Translations under genes and position numbers: made by a program
Notes under the pieces: model-generated
What the model was told of the DNA's origin: nothing
Database searches by the model: none
Seen by the model: only the letters and a program-made list of their open reading frames with translations
Shown here: positions 1 to 10,400 of the stretch, piece by piece
How positions within the stretch are numbered: the first letter of the stretch is position 1
Layout: every line of letters starts with the position of its first letter
Assembly (NCBI GenBank): GCA_037178855.1
Contig: JASJZC010000002.1
Location: forward strand, 6,832,501 to 6,896,500
From: Oscheius sp. JU75
Lineage: Eukaryota; Nematoda; Chromadorea; Rhabditida; Rhabditidae
DNA length: 64,000 nucleotides
Direction of reading: 5' to 3'

Positions 1-663
1 TAAACCAACCTTGAACTGGTTCTCGAGAATCTTCACACGAAGATCAAACTCCTGTCCAGCCTTGAAGGGGTTGGAGATGCGCTGCTCGTTCTCGGACCAG
101 TTGCCGTTCTGGAAGGTGTTGTAGACGAACTTTCCGGAGAAAATTCCCTCGTCGAAGCGGATCGAGAAGTGCAGAGGCAGGTCGGCGTCCTTCTCGCCTC
201 CCTTGTGAAAGTTGAAATCGACACTGAAGGTTCTAGATAGTTCAGAAATGGGCAAATTCACCGATGAGGCTTGTCACTCAGGGTTCCGACGGCATGGATG
301 GTCTGCCCGACGACGAAGGGATCACTGACGCGGGTCTTGAAGGGAAGATGCTGAAAATTTGTTGTGTACTATATGCCAAGGTCTACTCACATAGTCAGTC
401 TCTCCGATGTACTTCTTGTAATTGATCTCCTTTGGAAGATTAGGGTTCTCGGCAGCCTCCTGCTGGTCGTCAGCCCAGCAGAGTCCGATCACGAATAAGG
501 ACAGTAGTAAAACTGGAAAAATTCGGTTAGACTGCCTCTCTGTTTCTCTTCTTCTCTGTCTCTTTGTCTCTCAGTCTCTCTGGTTCACTGTATTTCGGTC
601 TCTTTGTCTTTCTGTCTCTGCCTCTCTCCTTCTGTCAGAACATTAGTCAAACTCACATCGCAT
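1..663 (-). CDS. Secreted galectin, N-terminal part (cut by window edge)
   Basis: Four exons read leftwards: 663-657, 512-391, 350-262 and 232-1 (continues outside). The first exon is only 7 nt (ATGCGAT); with the next it encodes a hydrophobic signal peptide beginning MRFLLLSLFVIGLCWA. The galectin carbohydrate-recognition domain follows: the strand FSVDF, then PLHFSIRFDEG and NGNWSENEQ, matching the conserved H-x-R and N...W...E sugar-contact pattern (the middle H/R positions are visible, W and E in WSENE). Galectins bind beta-galactosides. Most lack a signal peptide, so the leader is notable, although secreted galectins are known in invertebrates. Intron 1 holds a TCTCTG-type tract. The intron between exons 3 and 4 has two possible acceptors 9 nt apart; the 29-nt version keeps the conserved strand residues F-S. 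The C-terminal part of the domain is not visible. Confidence 0.85.
535..640. repeat. TCTCTGTC-type simple repeat in galectin intron 1
   Basis: An imperfect run of TCTCTG, TCTTTGTC and related units fills most of the first galectin intron. Similar tracts recur in other introns and intergenic stretches of the window. Confidence 0.8.
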
Positions 664-1177
664 TACGAGAGCAGAGACGCAAGATTAGGCTCTGGAGGGG
701 CGGATCGCAACTGTTTGGAGCCTGGATTTATCGCCTACGGGTCGGGTCATTTATCAACAAGACAGGAAAGACACAAACACGCAAACATACAACACACTTC
801 GATTTATAAAAAGTGGGATATCCTTTGTGTTTTTCGAAGTGGAGTGAGTCATTGGGCCTATTTATAAAACGAAGAGGTCAATCTGGCAACGAGTGGGTTT
901 CAAAGGTTCAAACAGTGCAGAAGCACTTGTTGATTTGTTGGACCCATGATGCGGCAACTGTTCCACTTGGCAAGTGTGCCAGCACAACAATAGAGTGGGG
1001 CAAACATGTTCAAGGAGGAAAATATAATGTGGGAGGGGATCAGGATGACTACGACTTATCACTATCACTGCCACAGAACAATACAGTATCAGCACAAATA
1101 GTTCATCTTCATGCTGTCTGTACCATTCTTATTTCTTCTCACTCTTACTCTTATCGAGTTCGCACTTTTCCGTCTTC

Positions 1178-1851
1178 TCACTTTCGCCTCCCTTGGCCTC
1201 CTCCGTTCTGTCTGGACTCCTCTTCTTTTGCGGTTGCATTTGAGAAATAGGGATGGGATCTTCGTTCGGATCCTTCTTTTTGGTCGTTTACGTCGAACTC
1301 GACATTCTTCTCTGGCTCCCCCTTTTTGTCCTCAATGACAGCAGTGGCAGCGATCTGAAAATAACATATCTGTCTCTCTGTCTCTATCTCTCTATTTCTG
1401 TCCCTTATCTGTCACCCTGTTTCTCATTCTGAGAGCCAAAACAGTGTCTGTCGTTTTGGCTTCATCCGCATTCTATTTCTCCAACGACCGAGAGCTCTTC
1501 GTCGGACTTGCTTTCCTGGAGCAGAGCTGCCTTAACTACTTGGCGAATTTGACTCTCACGAGGGACCCGAACAGATTTCTCATGCTGGCTAGCGGTTCTG
1601 GAAAGTTAAAGGATTGTCAGAGAGACAGAAACAGAGAGACAGAGAGGTTGAGAGACAAGACACACTCGATGGCCCTCTCCTCCCCTTGTTAACAAAGAAG
1701 CAAGCAGCGGCCGGATCAGCTAAAACCGTCACTACAGCGCTAGCAGCGATACATTGGAAATGTAGTTTAGTAGAAGATGCGGGCGATCCCGTTTTTCTAT
1801 GGCTGCAAAGATGGCAATGAGCAGAAAGTGTCCTAGAAACAGACGAAGCAT
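1178..1851 (-). CDS. Small secreted protein of unknown function (exon structure tentative)
   Basis: The start at 1851 opens a classic signal peptide, MLRLFLGHFLLIAIFAAI. A second exon after an acceptor near 1601 reads TASQHEKSVRVPRESQIRQV and continues to about 1450 (KAALLQESKSDEELS). A third exon starting at 1354 is charged and ends at a TGA at 1180-1178. Another frame of the third exon is open to a TAA at 1129 and is also lysine- and glutamate-rich, so the C-terminus is uncertain. No family is recognised. It lies between the galectin and the phenylalanine hydroxylase on the same strand, with separate control likely. The signal peptide and the acceptor sites are seen; the joins are inferred. 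Confidence 0.35.
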
Positions 1852-1940
1852 TTCTATTGTGAGTAGCGCTTCGTTGATGTTGCTCCTTATATAGTTTTAA
1901 ATTTCAAAATTACACTTTATTTATACACAGAATCTCAAAT

Positions 1941-4900
1941 TTAGACGTGAACTTTGCCCAAAGCGTCCTCCAGGGTAGCCATTTCGCCTTTGATCTCGCG
2001 AGCGAGTCTCTGTAAAGCCGAGACCTTGTCCAGAACCTCTACCCGCTGAGTATAGGCATTGTAGCGGACCTGGAAGGGGCGAGGGATCGTGGCTGCCCAT
2101 GTTCTGAAATTCATTGTTTTTTTGTGAAAACTTGGAAAGTTACTTGAGCTTGTTTTTAGCACTGTTAAACGACTCTGCCAGAAAATATTTTGGCTGGTAT
2201 TCGGTGATGGGGTACTTGGTCTCGGCACATATGTGGGGCTCGAAGGAGTCGACGCCGGGCTGAAAGAGTCTTGGTTTGGGATGAAGAGTGGCATTGGACG
2301 GTAAACTGGGATTGGATACTGTAGTTGCGACTTGTTTTGTTCAACTGTAGTGGGACAGTTGATGCGCACTGTGAACCGAAAGAAGGTTTCCCCCTACCGA
2401 CACCAGAGTTCCGCAGAATGATCTGGGAGAATCCAGAGACTGTACTAGATGAAAGACCAGTATGCCAATATATTGCCAAGAAGGTATTGCTACAAATAAG
2501 ATGACAATTAAGTTTGAAGTTCGAACATGACGAGTTTGGATTCTGGAAAAGTAATAGGCGACAGAAACTTGCAGGCTGGGACAAAGTGATAGTTCTTATC
2601 GCAAGCTGCTCGTTTAAAACATGAAGACGGCTATGTTTTTCTGTCCTTTCTCTATTCAATACGGACAAATTGTAAAGATTTTTTCCACTCAAACTTAAAT
2701 AGACTTAACATTCAGAAACTGGAATATGGCCCACCAGATTCATCAATTCAAAAATACAACCTACCTTATCGCTCAAAGCATACTGTAGCTCTCCAAATGA
2801 GCTCAGAAGCCCAGCTCCGTAGGCCTTCTTCTGCCCGTTCTGTAGACACAATCCGAACTCGATAGTGAACCAGTACAACTGAACTCACTTTTTATTGGTA
2901 GAAGGAAGCAAACTTACAGTAGCCAGCTTCTCAATGGTCTCGTCAGTTGCTCCCAGTGAAGCCAGTCCAATCTCTTGAGAGAACTGAGCGAACTCAACGT
3001 CTGCGAAGAGTGGAGCGTGGCCGAGGAGCTCGTGGCAGATGTCACTAAATTGATTGTTCAAGCACAGAAATGGTAATTTCTTTACGGCTCCGGCGTGTAT
3101 TTTGGTGCGGAATGATGTCTGATGTACTGGGTGGAGTGGAAAACGCGGAAGGCCAGACCGGCGAGGAAGTCACGGGAGGAGAGGAGTCCAGCTACGGGAC
3201 GGAGTTGGAAGCCGGTGCAGTCTAAAAGCACATATTTATCGTTCCAAGTCATCCTGAGAGTACCCGTACCATCTAGACATGTGAAATCCGAGAGAGGCTC
3301 TACTCTCTCCCATTTTGGCTCGCCCATCCCTACAACTTCAGCAGCGATACTGAAAGCAATTTTGAGCACGTTGAACCCTGTAATTTCAGGACCAATAACT
3401 AATTTTAGTGATGTTCTACAAAATTGTACTATTTGATGGGTTCAAGAACTTTAGAACATTGTTAGGCTTAAATAGAAGATATTCGACTCGAAAACAGTGG
3501 TTTTACAGTCTGTTGCATATTTACGGCATTCGAACTTTGCTGCAGACTAATTGTTTCCCTGCTTCTGTTCACTCAACCGTGCACGAAAAAGGATCCCGTT
3601 TTTCTGCGCCCCACCCACTCTTGCCCTTTTGTCGGCCTACCGTGCAAAAAGTCCGAGACGTCTTGCAGCTGAGGAATCTGGTCGGGACCGAAACCGCAGT
3701 TTTGCTGGAGGAGGGGAAAGATGTAGTTGAACTCCTGACAGGCGTGGGTTGGGTAGAGGTTGACCAGCTCGTTGTAGACTGTCCTCCAGGTGCCGATCTC
3801 TTGGTCTGTATACTCGATGCGAGGGATCTTTTCACCGCTGCAAAGAGGAGCGTTGTCAGAGAGACAGAGATACTCACTGTCTGTGATTGAAGGCGATGTC
3901 AGCAAAGTACTTTCTCCTCTCTCTGTAGACCTGATCCGTGAAGCCAGGATGATCCGAGTCCAGTTCAGCTCCATAGCTCAGAATCCTGTTTGCGAACTGG
4001 TCAATGTCAGTGATCTTTTGAGGGAACCAGGGCACGGATTCCTCGTTCTGCTTTTGGCGAGTGTGATCCTGGACGACAACGCCACTTCCGTGCTTCTTAA
4101 ACAGTCCGATCAGCCCCTCGACTTTAGTTTGGGGCTCATTCTCAGCACACTCGACCAGGATTTCGTAGCAGCCATCGTGGCTCTTGGAAGGACGGGATTC
4201 GATGTGGGACAAGTTGACCTCATGGGCCTGAAAGATTGACAATTGGCAGCAACAGTAACAAGATTTGTTCTCCAAAATTGTCCAATGAAACCAACAATAA
4301 CCCCCTTTAAGTTTCTGCCTAATCAGTACAGTAATCAAGAGTCACGCCGCTCAAAATGTTCCCCATTTCCTTCAGAACTGGAACACTTGTTAATCGCTCG
4401 AGATAAACAGAGTAATCGAATCGTTCCTCTCTCTCTCCCACCACGTGACTCCCACAGTTCCTATAGAAAGAAAACGCGTCAGAAAGATGTCTGGTCCTGT
4501 CCTGTCCCCCAAACTCTAATCAAATCAACGATTGCTGTCGCATGTCACCCCGCTTCCTTGACAATCGCAACATTTTTTGTTGGGCGAGGAGATTGTAACG
4601 CGACAGGGTTCCTAGTTTCACCTACCTCGTGGTATTGGAACGCGTAACGAGTTCTGGTAGCAGTCAGGTTTGGCCGAAAGGCTGGCAGTTAGGGAAGGTA
4701 TAACGATTATTTGAAAGATCAGAAGATACTTGAACATCCCGCGTTTTTTGATATCAGGAGATCTATAACGGATGGTGCTTTGGGGCATCTCGCAGACGGC
4801 ATGTGCCATTTTCTATCCCCTTTCGTGCGTTTAGATCAACTTTTTTGAGTCTGACAATGTTCTGCAAAGTTGTAGCATTTTTTAATGAGCTACAACTTTA

Positions 4901-5232
4901 CAGAACATCACAAAGCCAGGAAGTATACTTTTGACAGAAAACTGGGGGAATAAATTCTGGTACTGAACCGACAGTGAAGTTCTAGTAGCTTTAGCAAGCT
5001 CGCACCCCTTTTGACAATGTTTCCACAAACCTGGAAGATCTTCAGCGTCTCAGCCAGAGCTCCAGCCTTTTCCTTCAGTGTGAAGATGATGGTCGTTTTG
5101 CCGCCCTCGGTATTGATGTCGGCCACGTAGGACTCCATCGCGTTGCGCTGAAACCCATTTCTTTATTCTGGTTTAAAGATTTTTTGAATTTACCAGAAGC
5201 TCATCGTAATCAAGAAGAAGAGTCGGTGCCAT
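1941..5232 (-). CDS. pah: Phenylalanine 4-hydroxylase
   Basis: Nine exons: 5232-5194, 5147-5031, 4227-3878, 3837-3641, 3221-3086, 3044-2918, 2878-2765, 2259-2144, 2103-1941. They sum to 1,359 nt, i.e. 452 aa, the usual family length. The order is an N-terminal ACT regulatory domain ([34 protein letters not shown]), the catalytic domain ([39 protein letters not shown]) and a C-terminal tetramerisation helix. Iron ligands are visible in [11 protein letters not shown] (both His) and the Glu in [11 protein letters not shown]. The segment [20 protein letters not shown] resembles vertebrate PAH more than tyrosine or tryptophan hydroxylases. The enzyme uses tetrahydrobiopterin and O2 to turn phenylalanine into tyrosine; in nematodes this also feeds cuticle and melanin chemistry. 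Intron 2 (803 nt) holds a hairpin and a possible nested ORF; intron 7 is 505 nt. Confidence 0.95.
4390..4737 (-). CDS. Possible small secreted peptide nested in PAH intron 2
   Basis: Exon 4737-4626 encodes a signal-like N-terminus ([20 protein letters not shown] then [17 protein letters not shown]) and ends at a good donor (GTAGGT). A polypyrimidine acceptor at 4461 keeps the frame open through [13 protein letters not shown] to a TAA at 4390. An in-frame ATG at 4809 would add 24 residues. It lies wholly inside the 803-nt second intron of the phenylalanine hydroxylase gene, on the same strand. It cannot be a PAH alternative exon without breaking the PAH frame. No homologue is recognised; it could be a chance ORF. 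Confidence 0.3.
4857..4908. repeat. Short hairpin, 20-bp arms, PAH intron 2
   Basis: Arms 4857-4876 and 4889-4908 are inverted copies with one mismatch (a G-U pair in RNA) around a 12-nt loop. Related sequences occur near 18104 and 47179. Confidence 0.8.
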
Positions 5233-6721
5233 GTTTAGGGGGATGGCTATTTTCAACAAACTGTCCCTCTGTCTTTGGAGGGCGGAGTCGCTCCACCTAC
5301 CCGGGTAGACGCGTGGTCAGAAGCAAATGACTGTGTGAGAACGTGGGTATTGGATAGGCACGGTCACTGTTACTGTCATTGTGTCTGTCAGGAATACTTA
5401 TGCTTGGTCTGGGGGCAGCCACTGAAGTCGAGAGACGTGAAGAACTGACGACAAGGTATCGGTAGAGCGAATAACTCCATAGCACATGCGGATAATGACA
5501 GGTATTGACAAGTTAACTAAATCTGCCAATGCAGTAAGTTCTGTCGATAGTTCTACTCGAGGACAGTTGGTTCTCCTGTTTTCCCGAAGCTATCGACTTT
5601 CTACTAGTGGCGCTACTGGAACAACTTCTGAATGTAAGTCCGAAGGTAAATCCTTGTCTCTCTGTCCTTCTGTCTGTCTCTCTCCGTCTACCGTCACTAT
5701 CACTGTGTAGGAATAAAGGAAGCAAAAGAGATTGCCAAAAGTGGACACTTCTCTTTTCCCTGTCCACAAGTCCAACTTCCACTGCCAGTTTTGCGGCGCA
5801 GCGAAATGCCTGCCAAATGGTTTCGTTGACGCTGCTGACGACGTGTCAACTGGGAAGATTTGTGTGTGAATTTCAACCACCGAATGTTCAAGGCGGAAAG
5901 CATGCACCATCATTGAAGTTTACTGCTCACTTTTTTCGGGTGGCGGGAAGACACATAAAAGTAATCTGACTGCAATAAAAGAGAAATGGGGAAATGTCTG
6001 TCGAGAGAATGCAGGAGGTCATAATTTTTGTCCTCTTGACAATGACAGTGACAACGGTACCCATGTACTCATTAGTCTTTCTCACTGTCTCTGTTTACCA
6101 AGCGTCTGTTTCGCTGACAGAGAAAACTGTTTGATAATAAACAATGTTGCAAGAAGTTCTGTTTTCGAGAAGACCAAAAAACCTTGATGTACTCTTACAG
6201 TTCCAGTAGGAAAAAGCTTTCTCCGGAGATCATAGGTAGGGAAACCTAGTGTTTCTGTCTGTCTCCACGTGGTTCCAAAGAGAGTCTAAACTACCAAACG
6301 TTCGAGCGACTTTTACGACTCCTCCGTCAGTCCCAAAGACTCTAAGAAATCCTTCGGAAAAGATGGAACAAGTTGGGAGACCCAGGAGAAGCAGACATGA
6401 GAAAATGGAAGACGATCGATGTGATAGTGGACCGGGTCTGGGCTGCTGATACCACGGCCTGTCATCACCTTTTTTCGTCACATATTTTGATGACAGTGGA
6501 TGCCAATAGTTCAAGGAAAATTCTTCAAAACTTACTGGGTGATGTGGTGGAGGCATTGTTCTTGGACTGTAGGGGGTGGTCGAGGACAGTGTCCCTATGA
6601 ATACTTATCTCTTGATCTGGATCATTGCGGGATAGGGGTCCCGCATGACATATTGGAATGCAGATTGATATAGTAAAAAATGGTTTATCTTGTAGAGATC
6701 ATTACAATTTGTCTTGGATTC
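5233..6721. other. Intergenic region between PAH and the next minus-strand gene
   Basis: This holds the PAH upstream region, a TCTCTGTC-type tract at about 5655-5706 and scattered short ORFs. A minus-strand ATG near 6555 (MPPPHHP) is followed at once by a strong donor (GTAAGT), and an acceptor-like site lies near 6450. No convincing protein results. No RNA gene was seen. Confidence 0.5.
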
Positions 6722-7296
6722 AATCGTCATCATTGTCAGCGGATTCTGAAGCCGGTGTAGATGATTTCTCCTTGTCCTGAACAATTTTTATTACCGTTCC
6801 ACTCACTCTGGCAGTTTCCGCGCAGTTTTTTAAGGTAAGTATTTTAAAAATAGCGTATTTTTAATGCGGAAAAACCCACTAACAAAATATTTTTATTTTA
6901 AGCTATTTGAATTCGCGCGCAACCTCAAACGAAAGGTGCGCGAAAAACAGATGCAATTCAAACACTGCTCTCACCTCTTTCTTCTCCTTGTCCACTGGTT
7001 TTGTCACCTTTTTCACCTTATTTGCTATCCTGAAAACGACTTCTGCTTCCGGAGAAAAGTCGTCACCACTGTCCCAAAGCTCGTCGCCCGCTTTTAGCTT
7101 CGATTTTGAGATCTAAACGATTCTTTTCCTTCGAGGAATGCTGTAAACTTGCCATATCTGCCATTTCTTTCAGTTTATCCACTGAATTAGGCTCATTTGA
7201 GAGCAGAGTCTTGGCCAAATTCGAGTAAAAGTTCTCTCCGTAAGGACAATTCGTCTTGCTTGAGATTTTGGTTTTTGTGGAAGAGCCAGGGTCCAT
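6722..7296 (-). CDS. Small charged protein of unknown function, with a GC-AG intron
   Basis: Exon 7296-7153 encodes MDPGSSTKTKISSKTNCPYG and a short helix (SNLAKTLLSNEPNSVDKLKE). It is joined to exon 7112-6975 (KAGDELWDSGDDFSPEAEVV, RIANKVKKVTKPVDKEKKE) through a 40-nt intron with the typical GC donor GCAAGT; no GT donor there keeps the frame. A last exon ends at the TGA near 6721 with IVQDKEKSSTPASESADNDD. The acceptor of this last exon is unclear, and an extra exon may be missed. The frame is open upstream to an ATG at 7419, so the N-terminus could be longer. It diverges from WDR3, whose ATG is about 200 bp away, suggesting a shared promoter. The family is not recognised; the composition suggests a nuclear protein. 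Confidence 0.5.
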
Positions 7297-7496
7297 TTTT
7301 CTGCAACTGTTTGATCCAAACAGCTGGAAAATGAAGTCAAACCGACAATTTCGAAGACGAAGCAACTCGGTCCGAGTCCCACCACGATATATGCCTCTGC
7401 TAGCCGAAACCATGCCCATTCCAAATCAAATTCTTCGTTTTTCTCCCACTTTTCACCGATTTCCACTAAAAAAAACTACAATTTAGTAGTGTCCTT

Positions 7497-10400
7497 ATGG
7501 GAATTACCAAGGACTACTTACGCTACGAGCACGGCGGAGCTTGTGGTTGTGTCGGCTCGGCCAATGGGGCCATAGCTGCCGTGGACTCGTCCGTCTGTGC
7601 CGTCACCTCCAATGAGAATGTCTCCTTTTTCAACCTGAAAACCGGCGAGAAGGTAATTTTCCCTATGCTCATCGAAAATATTGTTAAAATTCAAGGTTCA
7701 CGAGATAGCCGAGTCGACAAAAGCCGTGACATGTCTACAGTTCAGCCGTGACAAAAGATGGCTAGCTATTGGCTATGCGGACGGCTCGATTCGGCTGTTT
7801 GACCGGCAGAGCGAAGATGCTCAGAGCGTCGTCTTTTCCGGTCACAAGAAGGGAGTGAACTGTCTGGCATTCAGCAATGATGGGTTGACGTTGGCCTCGG
7901 GAGGAAAGGTGAGCCTACTTTATCATTTTTTTTTTCTCGTTAAAAATTGAACATAGAGCAACCACGACGACTGTAAGCTTCAGACTTTTGGAGTCGTTAG
8001 GACTCAAAATTTGAGCTCAAAAAAAAAGATTTAATAATCCTGTAGCATCTCAAAATCGCTTAAATTAGAGTAGGAACATGTTATTCCAAACAGCGGGAGC
8101 GCTGAACGAGTTGACAACCATCCAAAACCGCTAAGAATAGCTCGTTTAAGGCTACGGGCTACAGTTACAAATAAGCTTTCTAAAGTTTTCTTAAAAAAAA
8201 TGTTCTCAAGTTTTTACAATTCAGATTATGTGAGTCACAAAAACTGGGCCATGATTAGGGAATTTCCAATGAGGATGACCATTTTTCCAGTTGCCTTGCA
8301 GGAAGTGGAAGAGAACTTTCTTCGAGTACGCTAAATTTGTTTGACTCCCGATGAACAAGTGTTCGTTGTCGCCTGCAATTGCTCTGCTTTTCTGTCTCGA
8401 CAGTAGCTCCTATCTGCCCTGCAAATTATATTTTTCGTTAAAAACATTAAGTTTTCAGGACTGCAGCATCATTCTGTGGGACATCGTCTCCGAGAGCGGG
8501 ATCTTCCGTCTCAACGGCCACAAGGAATCCATCACACACCTTCAGTTCACCCAAAATGATCGTTTCATAATTTCCTCGTTAGTTTCCCGCCATTTTTATA
8601 GCCAAACTGCACGAATTTAGGTCCAAGGACACTTTCGTCAAGTTCTGGAGCCTCGCGAGTCAGTCCTGCTTCTACACACTCCTGGACAGTCACTCAGAAA
8701 TCTACTCTTTCGCTCTCCTCAGCGACGACAAGTATATGGTCACTGCGGGGACTGAACTCGAGCTTCTGGTCTTCGAACTTGATTGGAAGACGGGCGCAAT
8801 CGAGGCCGATCATGCGCAGGAGCCGGTCAAGAAGAAGAAGGACGTGGAGAGTGAAGATATCGCACAGGGAGACATGCAAAATGTGGGTTTTGATACACTG
8901 GTATTGAGAAAATAATGGTCGAGTTTGACCTAAAACTTTGATACTTCTGGCTCAGATTTTTGGCCAATCTTTCGAAACAGAATGGTCTTCTGAAACGAAT
9001 TATGATTTCCCGGTTTTTTTTAGGTTGTAATTTAAAAAAAACGTAATTCCCTCATTTTCAGAGATTCTAACTATGCTTATTGCATTGCGAAAGGACGTCT
9101 AGAATGTAAAAATAAAGATACCGAAATCTGGGAGCTTTACCGTTGTTATTTCAACATAATAATTTTGCACAATCTAGCAATTATCTGCTATTCTTTATGC
9201 TCTAGGGAGTTCTTTCGCAAGCTGAATACAGTGAGAATGTCTGAAAAGTGAATTACGTCAGAAAACCCCGGGTTTCATGCACCTTTGTTTCAGGTTTGTT
9301 TAGGAATGGGGTTGACTGGCGGCATACTGTAAAATTTTCCTCGCGGGTCCCGCCGCGCTAGTCCTTTAACATTTGGCAGCGATTTCACCTGATTTTTCTG
9401 TGTATCTTTTTTCCTATAAGCCTTTTTGTTGTCATTCAATATTTTTAAAAATTACCATTAAAAAAAGTGAGAAATTGGTGAAGAGAACAAGAAAATTGCG
9501 AAAATCCCTTGCTATGTGGTAAAGGACTAGCCCGGCGGGTCTAGCGAGGAAAAATTCTACAGTATGTCGCCAGTCAAACCGTTCCTGAACAGACCATTTA
9601 AATCTGAAGGCAGAGGAGATACTAAAAATAATGACATGTTTGCGCTTGATTTTGAGTTCAAATCTTTACTTTCCATTCGAATTCGAGCTCAAACGAAGAG
9701 TCATAGATACTGAACCGTCCCTAATCCCCCATTTCCAGAGATATGTGAGCGTCAAGCTACGAGGTCGCCTGCTTCGCCAGTGCAAGGGCCGTGCCCTCCA
9801 GCTCTCTGTCTCTCCTGACGAGCGTCTTCTCGTCTGTCTTGGAGCCGACAAACTGATGGACATCTATCGCATCTTCAACGAGGAAGAAGCCACCAAACGA
9901 CTCACGAAAAAGCTGAAAGCCGCCAAAAGAAAGGCAGAAAACGGAAGCGAGAGCCTCGAGGAGGATGTAAAAAAAGACGTCACGGTGCTGATTACCCGGA
10001 TTGGAGACTACCGAACTGCGAGTAAAGCGAAGTGGATCGACTTTGCGACGGCCTACAGGCAGGAAAATAGCGATGTTCATTATCAGGTTACTTTTCATCA
10101 ATTTTAGGGGAATTAAGAGGATTTCAGGCCTTCTCGCTAATGTCAGATAACACAGTTCATCAGGTCCGAGTCAGCTGCAATCTGACCACAAACACTGTCG
10201 AGGCAGAGGCGACGAGCAACTTGGATAAGGTAGGACACTTTTGAATAGGTTTTTAGGTCGGAAACTATTGTAGTTTCCGGTACAAGCGGTTGCTCAAAAA
10301 CAGGATGTCCTGGTGGGGTGATCTGTCGTTTCTAACATCTTTCATTCTTTTCTGTAGGAACTTGACGTATTAAATATGTTTTACTGTCTTTGAGTCTCTC

